DNA of 64,000 bases from CAMDPA01 sp964574325 (GCA_964574325.1 CAZNMY010000019.1:7301-71300); one strand, 5' to 3'. Shown: positions 53,725 to 62,057, counted from the first letter of the stretch. Notes: generated by a model not told the origin, from the sequence alone. Numbers and translations: made by a program.

Positions 53725-53740
53725 TGACACTCGAGTGTCA
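53725..53740. promoter_or_regulatory. Perfect palindromic operator TGACACTCGAGTGTCA
   Basis: A 16-bp perfect palindrome lies 25 bp upstream of the chosen TetR start. TetR-family repressors commonly bind such sites upstream of their own gene, and this one also lies in the promoter region of the divergent hydrolase gene. Confidence 0.75.
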
Positions 53741-53764
53741 TCAGCCCAAGTAGCGGACGACGGT

Positions 53765-54388
53765 ATGGGATCGAGGATGACGCGGCGGGACGAGCAGAAG
53801 CTGGCTACGCGCAAGCGGTTGCTTGCCGTGGCAATGACGCACGTGCGCGCGGGCAAGCGACTGAGCCTCGACGACGTTGCCGAGGAGGCTCGCGTCTCGA
53901 GGCGCACTGCGTACCGGCATTTCGTATCGCACGTGCATCTCAAGGCAGAGGCTGCTCTCGAGACCCTGCGGCCACAGATGCGCCTCATCCTGTCCGACAA
54001 GGGAGAGAGCCAGACAGCACCGCAGATGCTCGATTCGCTGATCCTGCAGCTCAATCGGATGAGCTCCGACTTCGATGCCGAGCTCGGAACCTTGACGCGC
54101 ATCTCGGCGGACAGCGGCCGGGATCTTCGTGGCAGGCGTCGCGTGCAGTGGATCGAGGAGGTGCTGGCCGACATCAAGCCGGACATCGCCGGGCGCGACT
54201 ATCGACGGCTGGTGTCGGCGTTGTGCGTGTGTGTCGGCTACGACGCGGCAGCGATACTGCGCAGTGTGCGCCAAGCCTCACAGAAAGAGATCGACGACGT
54301 GACGACCTGGATGGGGCGGGTGCTTCTCGAGGCGGCTCTGGACGCGCACCGGATCAAGCCGGCGCCGAAAGGCCGTCGTCGCCGATAA
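53765..54388 (+). CDS. TetR family transcriptional regulator
   Basis: The 207-residue protein has the TetR helix-turn-helix: RDEQKLATRKRLLAVAMTHV, GKRLSLDDVAEEARVSRRTAYRHFVSH, followed by an alpha-helical ligand domain. The frame is open to 53,705, but that would put a palindromic operator inside the gene. The ATG at 53,765 is preferred, with the ATG at 53,777 as an alternative. It is divergent from the FrsA-like gene and likely autoregulated. Confidence 0.9.
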   Translation: MGSRMTRRDEQKLATRKRLLAVAMTHVRAGKRLSLDDVAEEARVSRRTAYRHFVSHVHLKAEAALETLRPQMRLILSDKGESQTAPQMLDSLILQLNRMSSDFDAELGTLTRISADSGRDLRGRRRVQWIEEVLADIKPDIAGRDYRRLVSALCVCVGYDAAAILRSVRQASQKEIDDVTTWMGRVLLEAALDAHRIKPAPKGRRRR

Positions 54389-54549
54389 TCGGGTGTGCAC
54401 CACACGACCGTGGGCGATCGGTCATTGGTGTCCGATAGTCGGTCGCATGGACGAGACGGCATGGGTTGTCAAGCCCGCCCGAGCATGCGCTCGCAGCACG
54501 CGTCCGTCGAAACTGAGGTGTTTGATAGGGGTCAGTGCGTGGACCGAAA

Positions 54550-54596
54550 GAGAAATACAGCCCGGTGTCGCGCATTTGTCCGCGAGCCCGGGCTGT
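54550..54596 (-). terminator. Hairpin terminator of the IclR gene
   Basis: Nine-base stems 54,557-54,565 and 54,588-54,596 (ACAGCCCGG/CCGGGCTGT) with an inner TCGCG/CGCGA stem form a strong hairpin. On the minus strand it is followed by a T-rich stretch (ATTTCTCTTTC). It lies 30 bp past the IclR stop and could also stop TetR transcripts from the other side. Confidence 0.75.
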
Positions 54597-54625
54597 GTCA
54601 CTCGACGGAGAGGGATGGACCTCAG

Positions 54626-55447
54626 CTAGAGCCCGGTCCCGATCAGAGCCTTGCATAGCTTGATGCGCGTGTTTTCCAGGCCAACGAGCAATTCTTTCTG
54701 GCGCTTTTTGATTCGCTCGACAGGGCCGGCGATGGAAATGGAGAGTAGCTCACCGAACGCCCCGGCGAAAGCGACGGCGAGGGCGCCGATCTCGCTGGCA
54801 TTTTCACCGAAGTCGGTGGCGTAGCCGAGCCGACGAATGGTTTCGATCTCCTTCAGCATACGAGGCCAGGAGGTGATCGTCAGTGGTGTGTACTTCTCGA
54901 GCGGCGCCTTTTGCTGAATGCGGGCCAGGGCTTGCTCGTCGAGCAGGGCGAGGAGCGCCTTGCCGGTCGCAAGCGAGTGCAGGGGCATCGGAGCGCCGAG
55001 CGGGAGCACGGCCTGCAGCGTCTGCGTGCCTACGACTATGTCGAGATAAACGACATGCTCCTTGTTGAGCAATGCGAGTGCAGTCGTCTCATTCAACTCG
55101 GCCGACAAGGCTTCGAGAAAGGGACGCACAAGCGAGTTGATCTTCCAATCTGCCGCGTCGACCATGTGGCGAAGGGCGAAGCCCAGTCTGTAGAGCTTGC
55201 TGTTGGGAGGCGAGAACAACAGGCCTTCAGCCTCCATTGCCTCGACGAGGCGTTGCACGGTCGTGCGCGGCATGGCGCTGGTGGTCGCGATATCCGCGAT
55301 GTTGATCCCGGAGGGGCGCCCCGCGACCACCTTCATGATGACCATGACGCGGCGAAGGAGGTGAACGTTGCCAGCAGTTTGGGCAGCGTCCCCAACTGTG
55401 GTTCTTGCGGCTCGTGCCATCGTATCGGTCAAGTGCTTGTCACTCAT
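54626..55447 (-). CDS. IclR family transcriptional regulator
   Basis: The 273-residue protein has the N-terminal winged helix (RVMVIMKVVAGRPSGINIADIATTSAMPRTTVQRLVEAMEAEGLL) and the C-terminal effector domain (YLDIVVGTQTLQAVLPLGAPMPLHSLATGKALLALLDEQALARIQ). IclR regulators usually control aromatic or acid catabolism. It is divergent from the tctC gene at 55,850, with two inverted-repeat sites in the gap. No clear Shine-Dalgarno precedes the ATG at 55,447. Confidence 0.92.
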   Translation of the reverse strand: MSDKHLTDTMARAARTTVGDAAQTAGNVHLLRRVMVIMKVVAGRPSGINIADIATTSAMPRTTVQRLVEAMEAEGLLFSPPNSKLYRLGFALRHMVDAADWKINSLVRPFLEALSAELNETTALALLNKEHVVYLDIVVGTQTLQAVLPLGAPMPLHSLATGKALLALLDEQALARIQQKAPLEKYTPLTITSWPRMLKEIETIRRLGYATDFGENASEIGALAVAFAGAFGELLSISIAGPVERIKKRQKELLVGLENTRIKLCKALIGTGL

Positions 55448-55849
55448 GACGAAGATTTCTGCTGCTCAAGGCTGAACCGTCTAGAGAGCGCCCCCGCCGC
55501 GGGCGCAACCATTGTATCACGCTCACCGGAGCGCCAAGAGCGGTGGGCTCGATGCCGCACACCAATTTGACGCCGTACATCCGCACGCGGCGTCTTCAAT
55601 CATTTGGCACGACGGCTGACAAGCCGGTTGAGGCTCGACCTGTGTTGGTGCTGGGCGAGCGGTTGGCGTCGTGGTGGAGGGCAAGGGGCCGCGAATGAAG
55701 GGCCGGCCCGTTGTGCGGCGGCGCCGGGCCGGGCGTCCGCCCGCACCTGCACTCCGCGCTTGACAGCGGTGGCTCCGGCTGCTCATTACGACCGTCTGGC
55801 GGTCATTAATAACCGACTGCCGGTCACAATCGAGCTTCGGGAGGACGTC
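55448..55849. other. Divergent promoter region, IclR gene to tctC 3
   Basis: About 400 bases without a supported gene. The right end holds a paired inverted repeat (55,790-55,825) and the GGGAGG of the tctC gene. A plus-strand open frame is continuous from 55,604 into tctC, but its early part has no ribosome site and reads as Arg/Ala/Gly-rich filler. Confidence 0.6.
55790..55825. promoter_or_regulatory. Tandem ACCG-N5-CGGT operator candidate
   Basis: GACCG-TCTGG-CGGTC (55,790-55,804) and ACCG-ACTGC-CGGT (55,812-55,824) are two inverted repeats of the same half-site. Their centres are 21 bp apart, two helical turns, so two dimers could bind on one face. They lie 26-60 bp upstream of tctC, facing the IclR gene. 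Confidence 0.7.
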
Positions 55850-56869
55850 ATGGATTTCCTATCAGCAGTGCTCGGCCCGATCAGGCGAGCGCGCCGTGGA
55901 TTGCAGGTGGGCATGCTTCTAGGCTGTGCCGCAGCGGTCGGCGGTCCCACACAGGCGCAAGAATTTCCAACCAAGACGGTGACGATCGTCGTGCCGCTGG
56001 CAGCCGGCACGGGGATGGATTCGGTTGCCCGGCTCTATGCGCGTGAGCTCGAGAAGACGCTCGGCAAGCCGGTGATCGTCGAGAACCAGCCGGGTGCGGC
56101 GACCATGTTGGGCGTGACCAACGTGGCGCGATCGAACCCCGACGGCCATACGCTCGTCGTGGCGACGACGTCGGCGATGAGCATCAACCCGGTCGTCTAC
56201 AAGAAGATCAATTACAATCCCGACGCCGACCTGACGCCGGTCGCACTCTACCTCAAATCACCGTTCATCCTAGTGGTCGACCCCAAACTGCCGATAACCA
56301 GCATGGCTGAGTTCGTTCAGAAGGCCAAGGCGGCGACGCAGCCGCTGACATTCAGCTCACCGGGGCAGGGTGTACCCCAGCACCTTTCGATGGAATATCT
56401 CAAACGCAAGTTCGATCTGCAGATGACGCACGTTCCCTACCGGAATACACCGCAATCGATCACCGACATCGTAGGTGGGCACGTCAACGCAGCGTTTGCC
56501 GAGGTCGGCGCATCTTTGACGCTGATCCAGGACGGTAAATTGCGGGCGCTGGCAGTGTCATCCCAGGTCCGGCTGGCGTCGTTGCCGGACGTGCCGACGG
56601 TCATGGAAGCTGCGAACGTTCCAGATTTCGAGGCGGTCTCCTGGCACATGCTGCTGGCGCCGTCGAAGACGCCGGCTGCGATCGTCGACCGGCTTCATCA
56701 GGAAATTAAGCGGATAACGACGACAGAAGGGTTTCGCAAACAGGTGACGGTGCTCGGGCTAAGCCCTCTTGATAGCCCTAGCAGGGACGGCATCAAGAGC
56801 TATCTCGAAACAGAGAAGCAGAAATGGGGCACGCTGGTTCGCAGCCTGGGTCTCGAAGGCTCGCAATAA
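55850..56869 (+). CDS. TctC/Bug family periplasmic receptor (3)
   Basis: The 339-residue protein has a signal ending near GGPTQAQ (residues 30-38) and the Bug pattern EFPTKTVTIVVPLAAGTGMDSVARLYARELEK, VENQPGAATMLGVTNVARSN, and GQGVPQHLSMEYLKRKFDLQMTHVPY. GGGAGG precedes the ATG at 55,850. It heads a plus-strand set (membrane protein, hydrolase, TctC 4, CocE/NonD 3) and is divergent from the IclR gene, the probable regulator. Confidence 0.93.
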   Translation: MDFLSAVLGPIRRARRGLQVGMLLGCAAAVGGPTQAQEFPTKTVTIVVPLAAGTGMDSVARLYARELEKTLGKPVIVENQPGAATMLGVTNVARSNPDGHTLVVATTSAMSINPVVYKKINYNPDADLTPVALYLKSPFILVVDPKLPITSMAEFVQKAKAATQPLTFSSPGQGVPQHLSMEYLKRKFDLQMTHVPYRNTPQSITDIVGGHVNAAFAEVGASLTLIQDGKLRALAVSSQVRLASLPDVPTVMEAANVPDFEAVSWHMLLAPSKTPAAIVDRLHQEIKRITTTEGFRKQVTVLGLSPLDSPSRDGIKSYLETEKQKWGTLVRSLGLEGSQ

Positions 56870-56939
56870 ACGCGTCGGATCTCAAGCTTAGCACCGGCGT
56901 TGCCGGCTCGTTGACGTCAAAGTTAGGACGGAAAAAAAA

Positions 56940-57413
56940 ATGGAACTCAATCCCACGCTTGTCGCGCAGATCTGCCTGACGCTCGTGACTGCGGGCTATG
57001 GCATCGGTCCGCTCATCGCCGATCTCAATGCAACGCACGCTACCAATCCACTGTGGACGCCGCACGCGCGGTTCCATGTGATCTGGCAGATCTCGAGCTT
57101 CTCTTTGTTCGCGGCCATGGCGATGGCTTTGATCTGGTACCCCGGCGCTTACCAGACTGAGCGTCTTTATTTTGCCGCCGCGTTTGCCGGATGCGTGATT
57201 CTCGGCTTCATCATCGCCTATCTGACGATGGGGCTTTACGGCGGCCTGAATTACGACACGAACGGCTATCTGCCTGTGCCCGTCAAGCTGCTCGGATTGA
57301 AGTTCAAGCTCGATGCCAACCTGACGGTGTTCTCGGTTCTCATTGCCCTCCTGTCAGTAGCGGTGTGGGCAAATTCACATGCCGGTCAGATGATCACCTT
57401 GTCAGCGCGGTGA
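56940..57413 (+). CDS. Four-helix membrane protein of unknown function
   Basis: The 157-residue product has four hydrophobic segments: near residues 7-25 (AQICLTLVTAGYGIGPLIA), 48-68 (ISSFSLFAAMAMALIWYPG), 78-101 (AFAGCVILGFIIAYLTMGLYG) and 129-148 (LTVFSVLIALLSVAVWAN). The loops carry PLWTPHARFHVIWQ and YGGLNYDTNGYLPVPVKLLG, which look conserved, but no family is named with confidence. It has no signal peptide. It is unlike TctB, so it is not the missing small permease. It lies between TctC 3 and a hydrolase on the same strand. Confidence 0.75.
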   Translation: MELNPTLVAQICLTLVTAGYGIGPLIADLNATHATNPLWTPHARFHVIWQISSFSLFAAMAMALIWYPGAYQTERLYFAAAFAGCVILGFIIAYLTMGLYGGLNYDTNGYLPVPVKLLGLKFKLDANLTVFSVLIALLSVAVWANSHAGQMITLSAR

Positions 57414-57520
57414 CGAGAGCAATCGGGAGGCGAGCTGGACGCAGTTACGACACCGTCTAAGCGCGACTGCAGATGGCACAGCTGCTTGCCTGCCAGCACT
57501 TCGATCGAGAGGAGAGAAAC

Positions 57521-58327
57521 GTGGCGATGCGCATTCCTGATCATTCCATCACCGGCGATGGCCCGATCACTGTCTTCCTATTTCACGGCGCGTACGGCGC
57601 GAAGGACTACTGGAAGTTCATGATCGCGCGTCTCGTGAAGCGCGGATACCGCGTCGTCGCGTGGGATGCACCAGGCTATGGGATCAGCCCGCTGCCCGAG
57701 CCGGTCACGCTGCAGAAACTGGCGGACGCGGGTGCGGTGCTCGTTGCGAGGACCGCGAGCGAGAGGAACATCGTGTTCGGCCACAGCATGGGCGGACAGC
57801 TGGCCCCGCGCATTTTCTCAAGGGTCGGCGGGCTCATCGATGCGCTCGTGATCTCCTCTACCATCGGCTGGTTCGGCAACACCTCGCAGGAAGATCAAGA
57901 GACCTTTGTGCGTGCGCGCCTTGGCAACGTCTCGGATGCAGCGGACATGAAGAATACCACGCATCAGGTGGTAACCTCGATGTTCGGTCCGACATCGGGC
58001 GGACCTGAGTGCGAGCTCGTCGCGGCAGTGGCAGCCTCGACGCCACTCGCCACGTTCAAGGCGGCCGTCGGTGCCATCAAGAGCGCGGGCGACGAGGAGG
58101 CGATCAACGCCTATTCCAAAATTACTGTTCCCACCCTCCTGCTTGCTGGCGAGCTCGACAACACCGGCAAGCCGTCCGGCATGAGGCGGCTGGCAGAGAT
58201 GATCCAGTCGTCGTCGTTCAAGGTCATCGACGGCGTGGGACACTACGGATGGGCCGAGAAGCCGGACGAAGTGATGGCTGCTCTCGACGAATTCTTTGCG
58301 CGCACGGCGCTGAAGCCGCCAAAGTAA
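57521..58327 (+). CDS. Alpha/beta hydrolase
   Basis: The 268-residue protein has the alpha/beta-hydrolase fold: VFLFHGAYGAKDYW, VVAWDAPGYGISPLPEP, nucleophile GHSMGGQLAPRI, and the final His in GVGHYGWAEK. The acid is likely in LLAGELDNTGKPSG. GGAG lies six bases before the GTG at 57,521; the ATG at 57,527 is an alternative. The substrate is unknown. It follows the membrane protein and precedes TctC 4, in the same direction. Confidence 0.88.
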   Translation: MAMRIPDHSITGDGPITVFLFHGAYGAKDYWKFMIARLVKRGYRVVAWDAPGYGISPLPEPVTLQKLADAGAVLVARTASERNIVFGHSMGGQLAPRIFSRVGGLIDALVISSTIGWFGNTSQEDQETFVRARLGNVSDAADMKNTTHQVVTSMFGPTSGGPECELVAAVAASTPLATFKAAVGAIKSAGDEEAINAYSKITVPTLLLAGELDNTGKPSGMRRLAEMIQSSSFKVIDGVGHYGWAEKPDEVMAALDEFFARTALKPPK

Positions 58328-58375
58328 TTTCGGCAATTTCAATCCTAAATGCAACGGTTGGAGCGAGAGGCGAAC

Positions 58376-59365
58376 ATGCTAATCGAATGGCGGTGTCTAC
58401 TGTTTCGACCATTGATGCTCGCGCTCGCAGCAGGGCTCGCAGGTCAACTCGTCGAGCCGGCCGGCGCCGAGTCCTACCCCAACAAGCCGCTCAAGATCGT
58501 CCAGCCGTTTCCGGCCGGCTTATCGACCGACGTGGTTGCCAGGGGGATCGCGGTTCGCCTTCAGCAGCAGGTCGGCTGGACGGTCATCGTAGAGGCGCGG
58601 CCTGGTGCCAACGGCATCGTCGGGATCAACGCCGTGAAAAATTCGCCACCCGACGGCTATACGATGTTGCTGACCACGGGCTCGTTCGGCGCCAATCCGC
58701 ATGTGTCCAAAAGCGCCGGTTACAATCCCATCACCGATTTCCAGCCGATCACACAGGTGGCGGGCTCGTACGGGCTCGCCTTGCTCACCAATCTGCCGGT
58801 CGGCTCGCTGATGGAGCTGATCGCGCTCGCCAAGGCGAAGCCGGGGACACTGTCCTATGCGACGAGCGGGATCGGCAATATCACGCACGTCTCAGGCAAG
58901 CTGCTGGAGGCGCGTGCTGGCATTAAGCTCGTGGCTGTGCCTTACAACACGCCGGCGCTGTTGACCGACATTATCACCGGCACGGTCAGCATGACCTTCA
59001 ACTCGCTTATCACAGCGGTGCCGATGGTGCAGGGCAAACAGTTGAAGGCGCTTGCCATCACCGGCGACAAGCGCGCGCCCACGCTGCCCGACGTGCCGAC
59101 GATGGCCGAGGCGGGCCTGCCGACTTGGGATCTCACGAGCGGTTATTTCGGCCTGTGGTTTCCCGCCGGGGTGCAGCAGGATCGGCTCGCGCGCATCCAC
59201 GCCGAGGTCGTGAAGGCGCTGCAGGCCCCGGAGCTCAAGCGCTTGATCGAGGACAATGGCCTCTACGTCGTCGGCAACACGCCCGAGGAGTTCGCCCAAC
59301 TCGTGAAAACCGACTACGAGTATCAGGGCAAGATAACGGACGAGCTCGACATGCGCCCGAAGTGA
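58376..59365 (+). CDS. TctC/Bug family periplasmic receptor (4)
   Basis: The 329-residue protein has a signal (LMLALAAGLAGQLVEPAGAE) and the Bug pattern ESYPNKPLKIVQPFPAGLSTDVVARGIAVRLQQ, VEARPGANGIVGINAVKNSPPDGYTMLLTT and TSGIGNITHVSGKLLEARAGIKLVAVPY. GAGAGG precedes the ATG at 58,376. It lies between a hydrolase and CocE/NonD 3. Like receptors 2 and 3 it has no permease next to it. Confidence 0.93.
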   Translation: MLIEWRCLLFRPLMLALAAGLAGQLVEPAGAESYPNKPLKIVQPFPAGLSTDVVARGIAVRLQQQVGWTVIVEARPGANGIVGINAVKNSPPDGYTMLLTTGSFGANPHVSKSAGYNPITDFQPITQVAGSYGLALLTNLPVGSLMELIALAKAKPGTLSYATSGIGNITHVSGKLLEARAGIKLVAVPYNTPALLTDIITGTVSMTFNSLITAVPMVQGKQLKALAITGDKRAPTLPDVPTMAEAGLPTWDLTSGYFGLWFPAGVQQDRLARIHAEVVKALQAPELKRLIEDNGLYVVGNTPEEFAQLVKTDYEYQGKITDELDMRPK

Positions 59366-59398
59366 TTTCGGCGCCATAACACGCGTGGGTACCAAAGC

Positions 59399-61144
59399 AT
59401 GACGAGCGCATCGAAGCCGGCCGGCCCGATCACCATGACGACGGAGCGCGTGGAGCTCGCCGGCGGGTTTGTTATGCTGTTCGAGAAGAACGTGCCTATC
59501 GTCATGAGCGACGGCGTCGTTTTGCGCGCCAACGTGTTCCGCCCGGACCGGCCGGAGCGCTATCCGGTGGTCATGTCGCACGGCATCTACGGCAAGGACG
59601 TGCATTTCTCGCTGGCGTTCAAGCCGCAGTGGGAAACCCTGTTGAGGCTCTATCCAGGGCTGTGCAAGGACGGATCGACCGGACGGTTCTTGCGGTGGGA
59701 AGTCCCTGACCCCGAGCGGTGGGTTCCCGATTCCTATGCAATCGTCGTTGTGGACACGCGCGGCTCGGGCAAGTCGGGAGGCTACCTGGATCCGCGCCAA
59801 CCCCGCGAAAACCAGGACTACTACGAGCTCGTCGAATGGGCTGGCGAGCAAGGCTGGTCGAATGGCAAGGTCGGGCTGCTGGGCATCTCGTACCTCGCGA
59901 TGAACCAGTGGAAAGCCGCTGCGCTGCAACCGCCGCATCTGGCCGCCATCTGCCCCTGGGAGGGCCACTGGGATCACTACCGTGACTCCAGTCACCACGG
60001 CGGCATCCTGTCGAACACGTTCGCGGCGACCTGGTGGCCGAAGCAGGTGCTGACCAATCAGCATGGCAATGCTGGGACGCACTATGTCGATCCCGACACT
60101 GGCGAAATCTCAACGGGCCCGGCGCTGAACGAAGCGATGCTCGCCGGCAATCGCGAGGATCATCCAGGCAATCACCTGCGACACAATCTCGATGACGAAT
60201 GGCACAAGTCACGCACGCCGGACATGAGCAAGGTGAAGGTGCCTGTTTTGTCAGCCGGGAATTGGGGTGGACCTGGCGTACATCTGAGGGGAAACGTCGC
60301 CGGCTTCGTCGAGGCGGCTTCCTCCGCAAAGTGGCTGTCGATGCACATCGGGACGCACTTCGAGAGCTTCTATCTTCCTGATTACGTCGCCATGCAGAAG
60401 CGCTTCTTCGATCGCTATCTGAAAGACATGGACAACGGTTGGGAACAAACGCCGCCGATCCGCATCGAGGTGCGCAACGTCAAGGGCGGGGCGAGCGCGC
60501 GCACCGAGCGGGAATGGCCGATTGCGCGCACGCAATGGACCAAGTTGCATCTGGATGCAGCCACTGAACGACTGACGGCGGCGAAGCCGGCGGCAGCGCA
60601 CCGAGCGACTTACAGCGCGCTCGGCGATGGCGTAACGTTTTCCACGGCGCCGTTCATGCAGGAGACCGAAATCACGGGTCATGTCGCGGTGCGCCTGACG
60701 ATCAATTCGAGCACGACCGACATGGATATATTCGCGACTCTTCGCGCTTTCGATCCATCGGGCGATGAGGTGGTTTTCATCGGCGCTCACGAGCCAACGC
60801 CTATGGCGCGCGGATGGTTGCGCGCATCGCACCGCAAGCTCGTGTCGGCGAAGTCCAAGCCCTATTGGCCGTACCTTGCGCACGACGAGATCGAGAAGCT
60901 GACGCCGGGAAAGACCTACACTGTCGATCTCGAGATCTGGCCGACATGCCTGCTGTTTCCGGCCGGCTATCGACTTGCGCTGACACTAATGGGCAAGGAC
61001 TTCGAGCTGCCGGGCATTGCCGGGCGCATTCTGCACAACGATCCCATGGATCGTCCAATGCCGGAATATGGCGGCGACAACACGATCATGACTGGCGGAG
61101 ACAACGAGAGCTGGTTGCTGCTGCCGATCGTTCCGATCGATTGA
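59399..61144 (+). CDS. CocE/NonD family hydrolase (3)
   Basis: The 581-residue protein has the family layout: VVLRANVFRPDRPERYPVVMSHGIYGKD, AIVVVDTRGSGKSGGY, nucleophile elbow KVGLLGISYLAMNQW, the His region GTHFESFY, and the jelly-roll end ESWLLLPIVP. It is a diverged paralogue of 38,324 and 46,046. The ATG at 59,399 has no good ribosome site; an ATG twelve codons later is possible. It closes the plus-strand set beginning at 55,850. Confidence 0.93.
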   Translation: MTSASKPAGPITMTTERVELAGGFVMLFEKNVPIVMSDGVVLRANVFRPDRPERYPVVMSHGIYGKDVHFSLAFKPQWETLLRLYPGLCKDGSTGRFLRWEVPDPERWVPDSYAIVVVDTRGSGKSGGYLDPRQPRENQDYYELVEWAGEQGWSNGKVGLLGISYLAMNQWKAAALQPPHLAAICPWEGHWDHYRDSSHHGGILSNTFAATWWPKQVLTNQHGNAGTHYVDPDTGEISTGPALNEAMLAGNREDHPGNHLRHNLDDEWHKSRTPDMSKVKVPVLSAGNWGGPGVHLRGNVAGFVEAASSAKWLSMHIGTHFESFYLPDYVAMQKRFFDRYLKDMDNGWEQTPPIRIEVRNVKGGASARTEREWPIARTQWTKLHLDAATERLTAAKPAAAHRATYSALGDGVTFSTAPFMQETEITGHVAVRLTINSSTTDMDIFATLRAFDPSGDEVVFIGAHEPTPMARGWLRASHRKLVSAKSKPYWPYLAHDEIEKLTPGKTYTVDLEIWPTCLLFPAGYRLALTLMGKDFELPGIAGRILHNDPMDRPMPEYGGDNTIMTGGDNESWLLLPIVPID

Positions 61145-61395
61145 CTAACCTTGGCATTTTGCGCCTTCCCGTATTTCAGCAGAACCGCACTTATATCGAA
61201 GAAGTCAATTCATCCCATGCTGCTTATCTAGTTTCGTCCACATTGTTAAACGGTGCTCGAGGCTAAATTGACCCGACTGGCAATAGGGGGCCATCAAGAT
61301 GTCACCATTGTTGCAGCCAGCCGAGAGCGTTTTGATCATTCTCGATCCAAGGCCAGAACATCTTGAACGTCTTGATTCCGCGAAGCGGGAATTGA
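61145..61395. other. Unassigned stretch between CocE/NonD 3 and IS66 relics
   Basis: This AT-richer interval of about 250 bases contains no supported gene. TCAAGATGT (61,294) and ACATCTTGA (61,358) form a distant inverted repeat. It may be the left part of a decayed insertion element. Confidence 0.45.
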
Positions 61396-61554
61396 CTACT
61401 CGTAGACTAGTCGCAGCACACCGTACGCGATCTTTGTCTCGGTCGGCCAATCGCGCCGCCGCTCGGCGCCGTTCAGCACCTCGATCCGGCGCGGCCGGAC
61501 AGGCTCCGTAACGTCACTAGTGACAGCACTACTGCTAGTCCGATCCTGCGCCAT
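61396..61554 (-). pseudogene. tnpA: IS66 tnpA relic (N-terminal part)
   Basis: A 52-codon minus-strand frame reads MAQDRTSSSAV..., then RPRRIEVLNGAERRRDW and ends at a TAG (61,396-61,398). RRIEVLNGAERRRDWP is the standard N-terminal pattern of IS66-family TnpA. The helix-turn-helix that should follow is lost. A GTAAGCG end-like sequence lies 58 bp upstream (61,612 on the minus strand), as expected for an IS66 left end. This is a truncated copy of a different IS66 element. Confidence 0.7.
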
Positions 61555-61599
61555 GCACTCCGATCAAGGCGCGTTGCGACGCGGGAGGATGTGGGAACG

Positions 61600-61612
61600 G
61601 AGCAGCGCTTAC
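61600..61612 (-). repeat. IS66-like terminal inverted repeat inside tnpB start
   Basis: On the minus strand, reading from 61,612, the sequence is GTAAGCGCTGCTCC, the usual IS66-family end. It begins right after ATGATCC, which looks like the first codons of a tnpB that should follow tnpA. An element therefore seems to have inserted there. Confidence 0.5.
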
Positions 61613-61615
61613 GGA

Positions 61616-61990
61616 TCATCGCTTCCTCAGCACGTCGGGCACGCGCTTCAGCGCGCGCCCGTCGAAGCTCGATCCAACACGGACACGACAATCGCCGCCC
61701 ACCTCGATCTCGATCGTCTCGGAAGCCGCTGGCACCGGCTTCTCATCGGGCGCGGGCGTGATAGTCACCGGCACCAAAGTCGGAAGCGGCGCCGGCACAG
61801 ATACCTTGTCGACCTCGTGAAATCGGCGGCGCCAAGCGAAAACCTGGTTGGCATTGACGTCGTACTGGCGCGCCACGACCTAGACCGATGCGCCCGGAAG
61901 GATCGTCGCCGCAACGATCTCGCGCTTCAGCGCCTCCGGCCACCGCTTGTTGCGACGCCGCTCACCGTCACTTGTGTCCACATCCGACAT
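61616..61990 (-). pseudogene. tnpA: IS66 tnpA with an in-frame TAG
   Basis: The frame has 125 codons and matches IS66 TnpA: N-terminal GERRRNKRWPEALKREIVAATILPGASV, then VVARQYDVNANQVFAWRRRF, and the C-terminal FDGRALKRVPDVL. A TAG at 61,880-61,882 (codon 37) interrupts the helix-turn-helix, between ASV and VVA, where the family normally has Ser (TCG). GAGGAAG precedes the ATG at 61,990. tnpB should follow at the left but is cut by another element end at 61,612. Confidence 0.85.
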
Positions 61991-62022
61991 TGTGGGCACT
62001 TCCTCGCTCGCAAACATCCATC

Positions 62023-62040
62023 GTACGCATCCGGTGAGCA
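62023..62040 (+). repeat. IS66-family terminal inverted repeat of the tnpBC element
   Basis: GTACGCATCCGGTGAGC on the plus strand resembles IS66 ends (GTAAGCGxCCGGTGAAC). It lies 35 bases beyond the tnpC stop codon, as expected for the downstream end. The tnpA of the neighbouring element starts only 33 bases further on. Confidence 0.6.
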
Positions 62041-62057
62041 CCCGGGTGCTGCGCACG

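Larger units (their letters stand above)
53447..53764. other. Divergent intergenic region with operators
   Basis: The gap between the FrsA-like gene and the TetR gene holds no gene. It contains two palindromic operator-like sites near the TetR start (53,695-53,710 and 53,725-53,740). Short frames here have no ribosome site. Confidence 0.6.
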
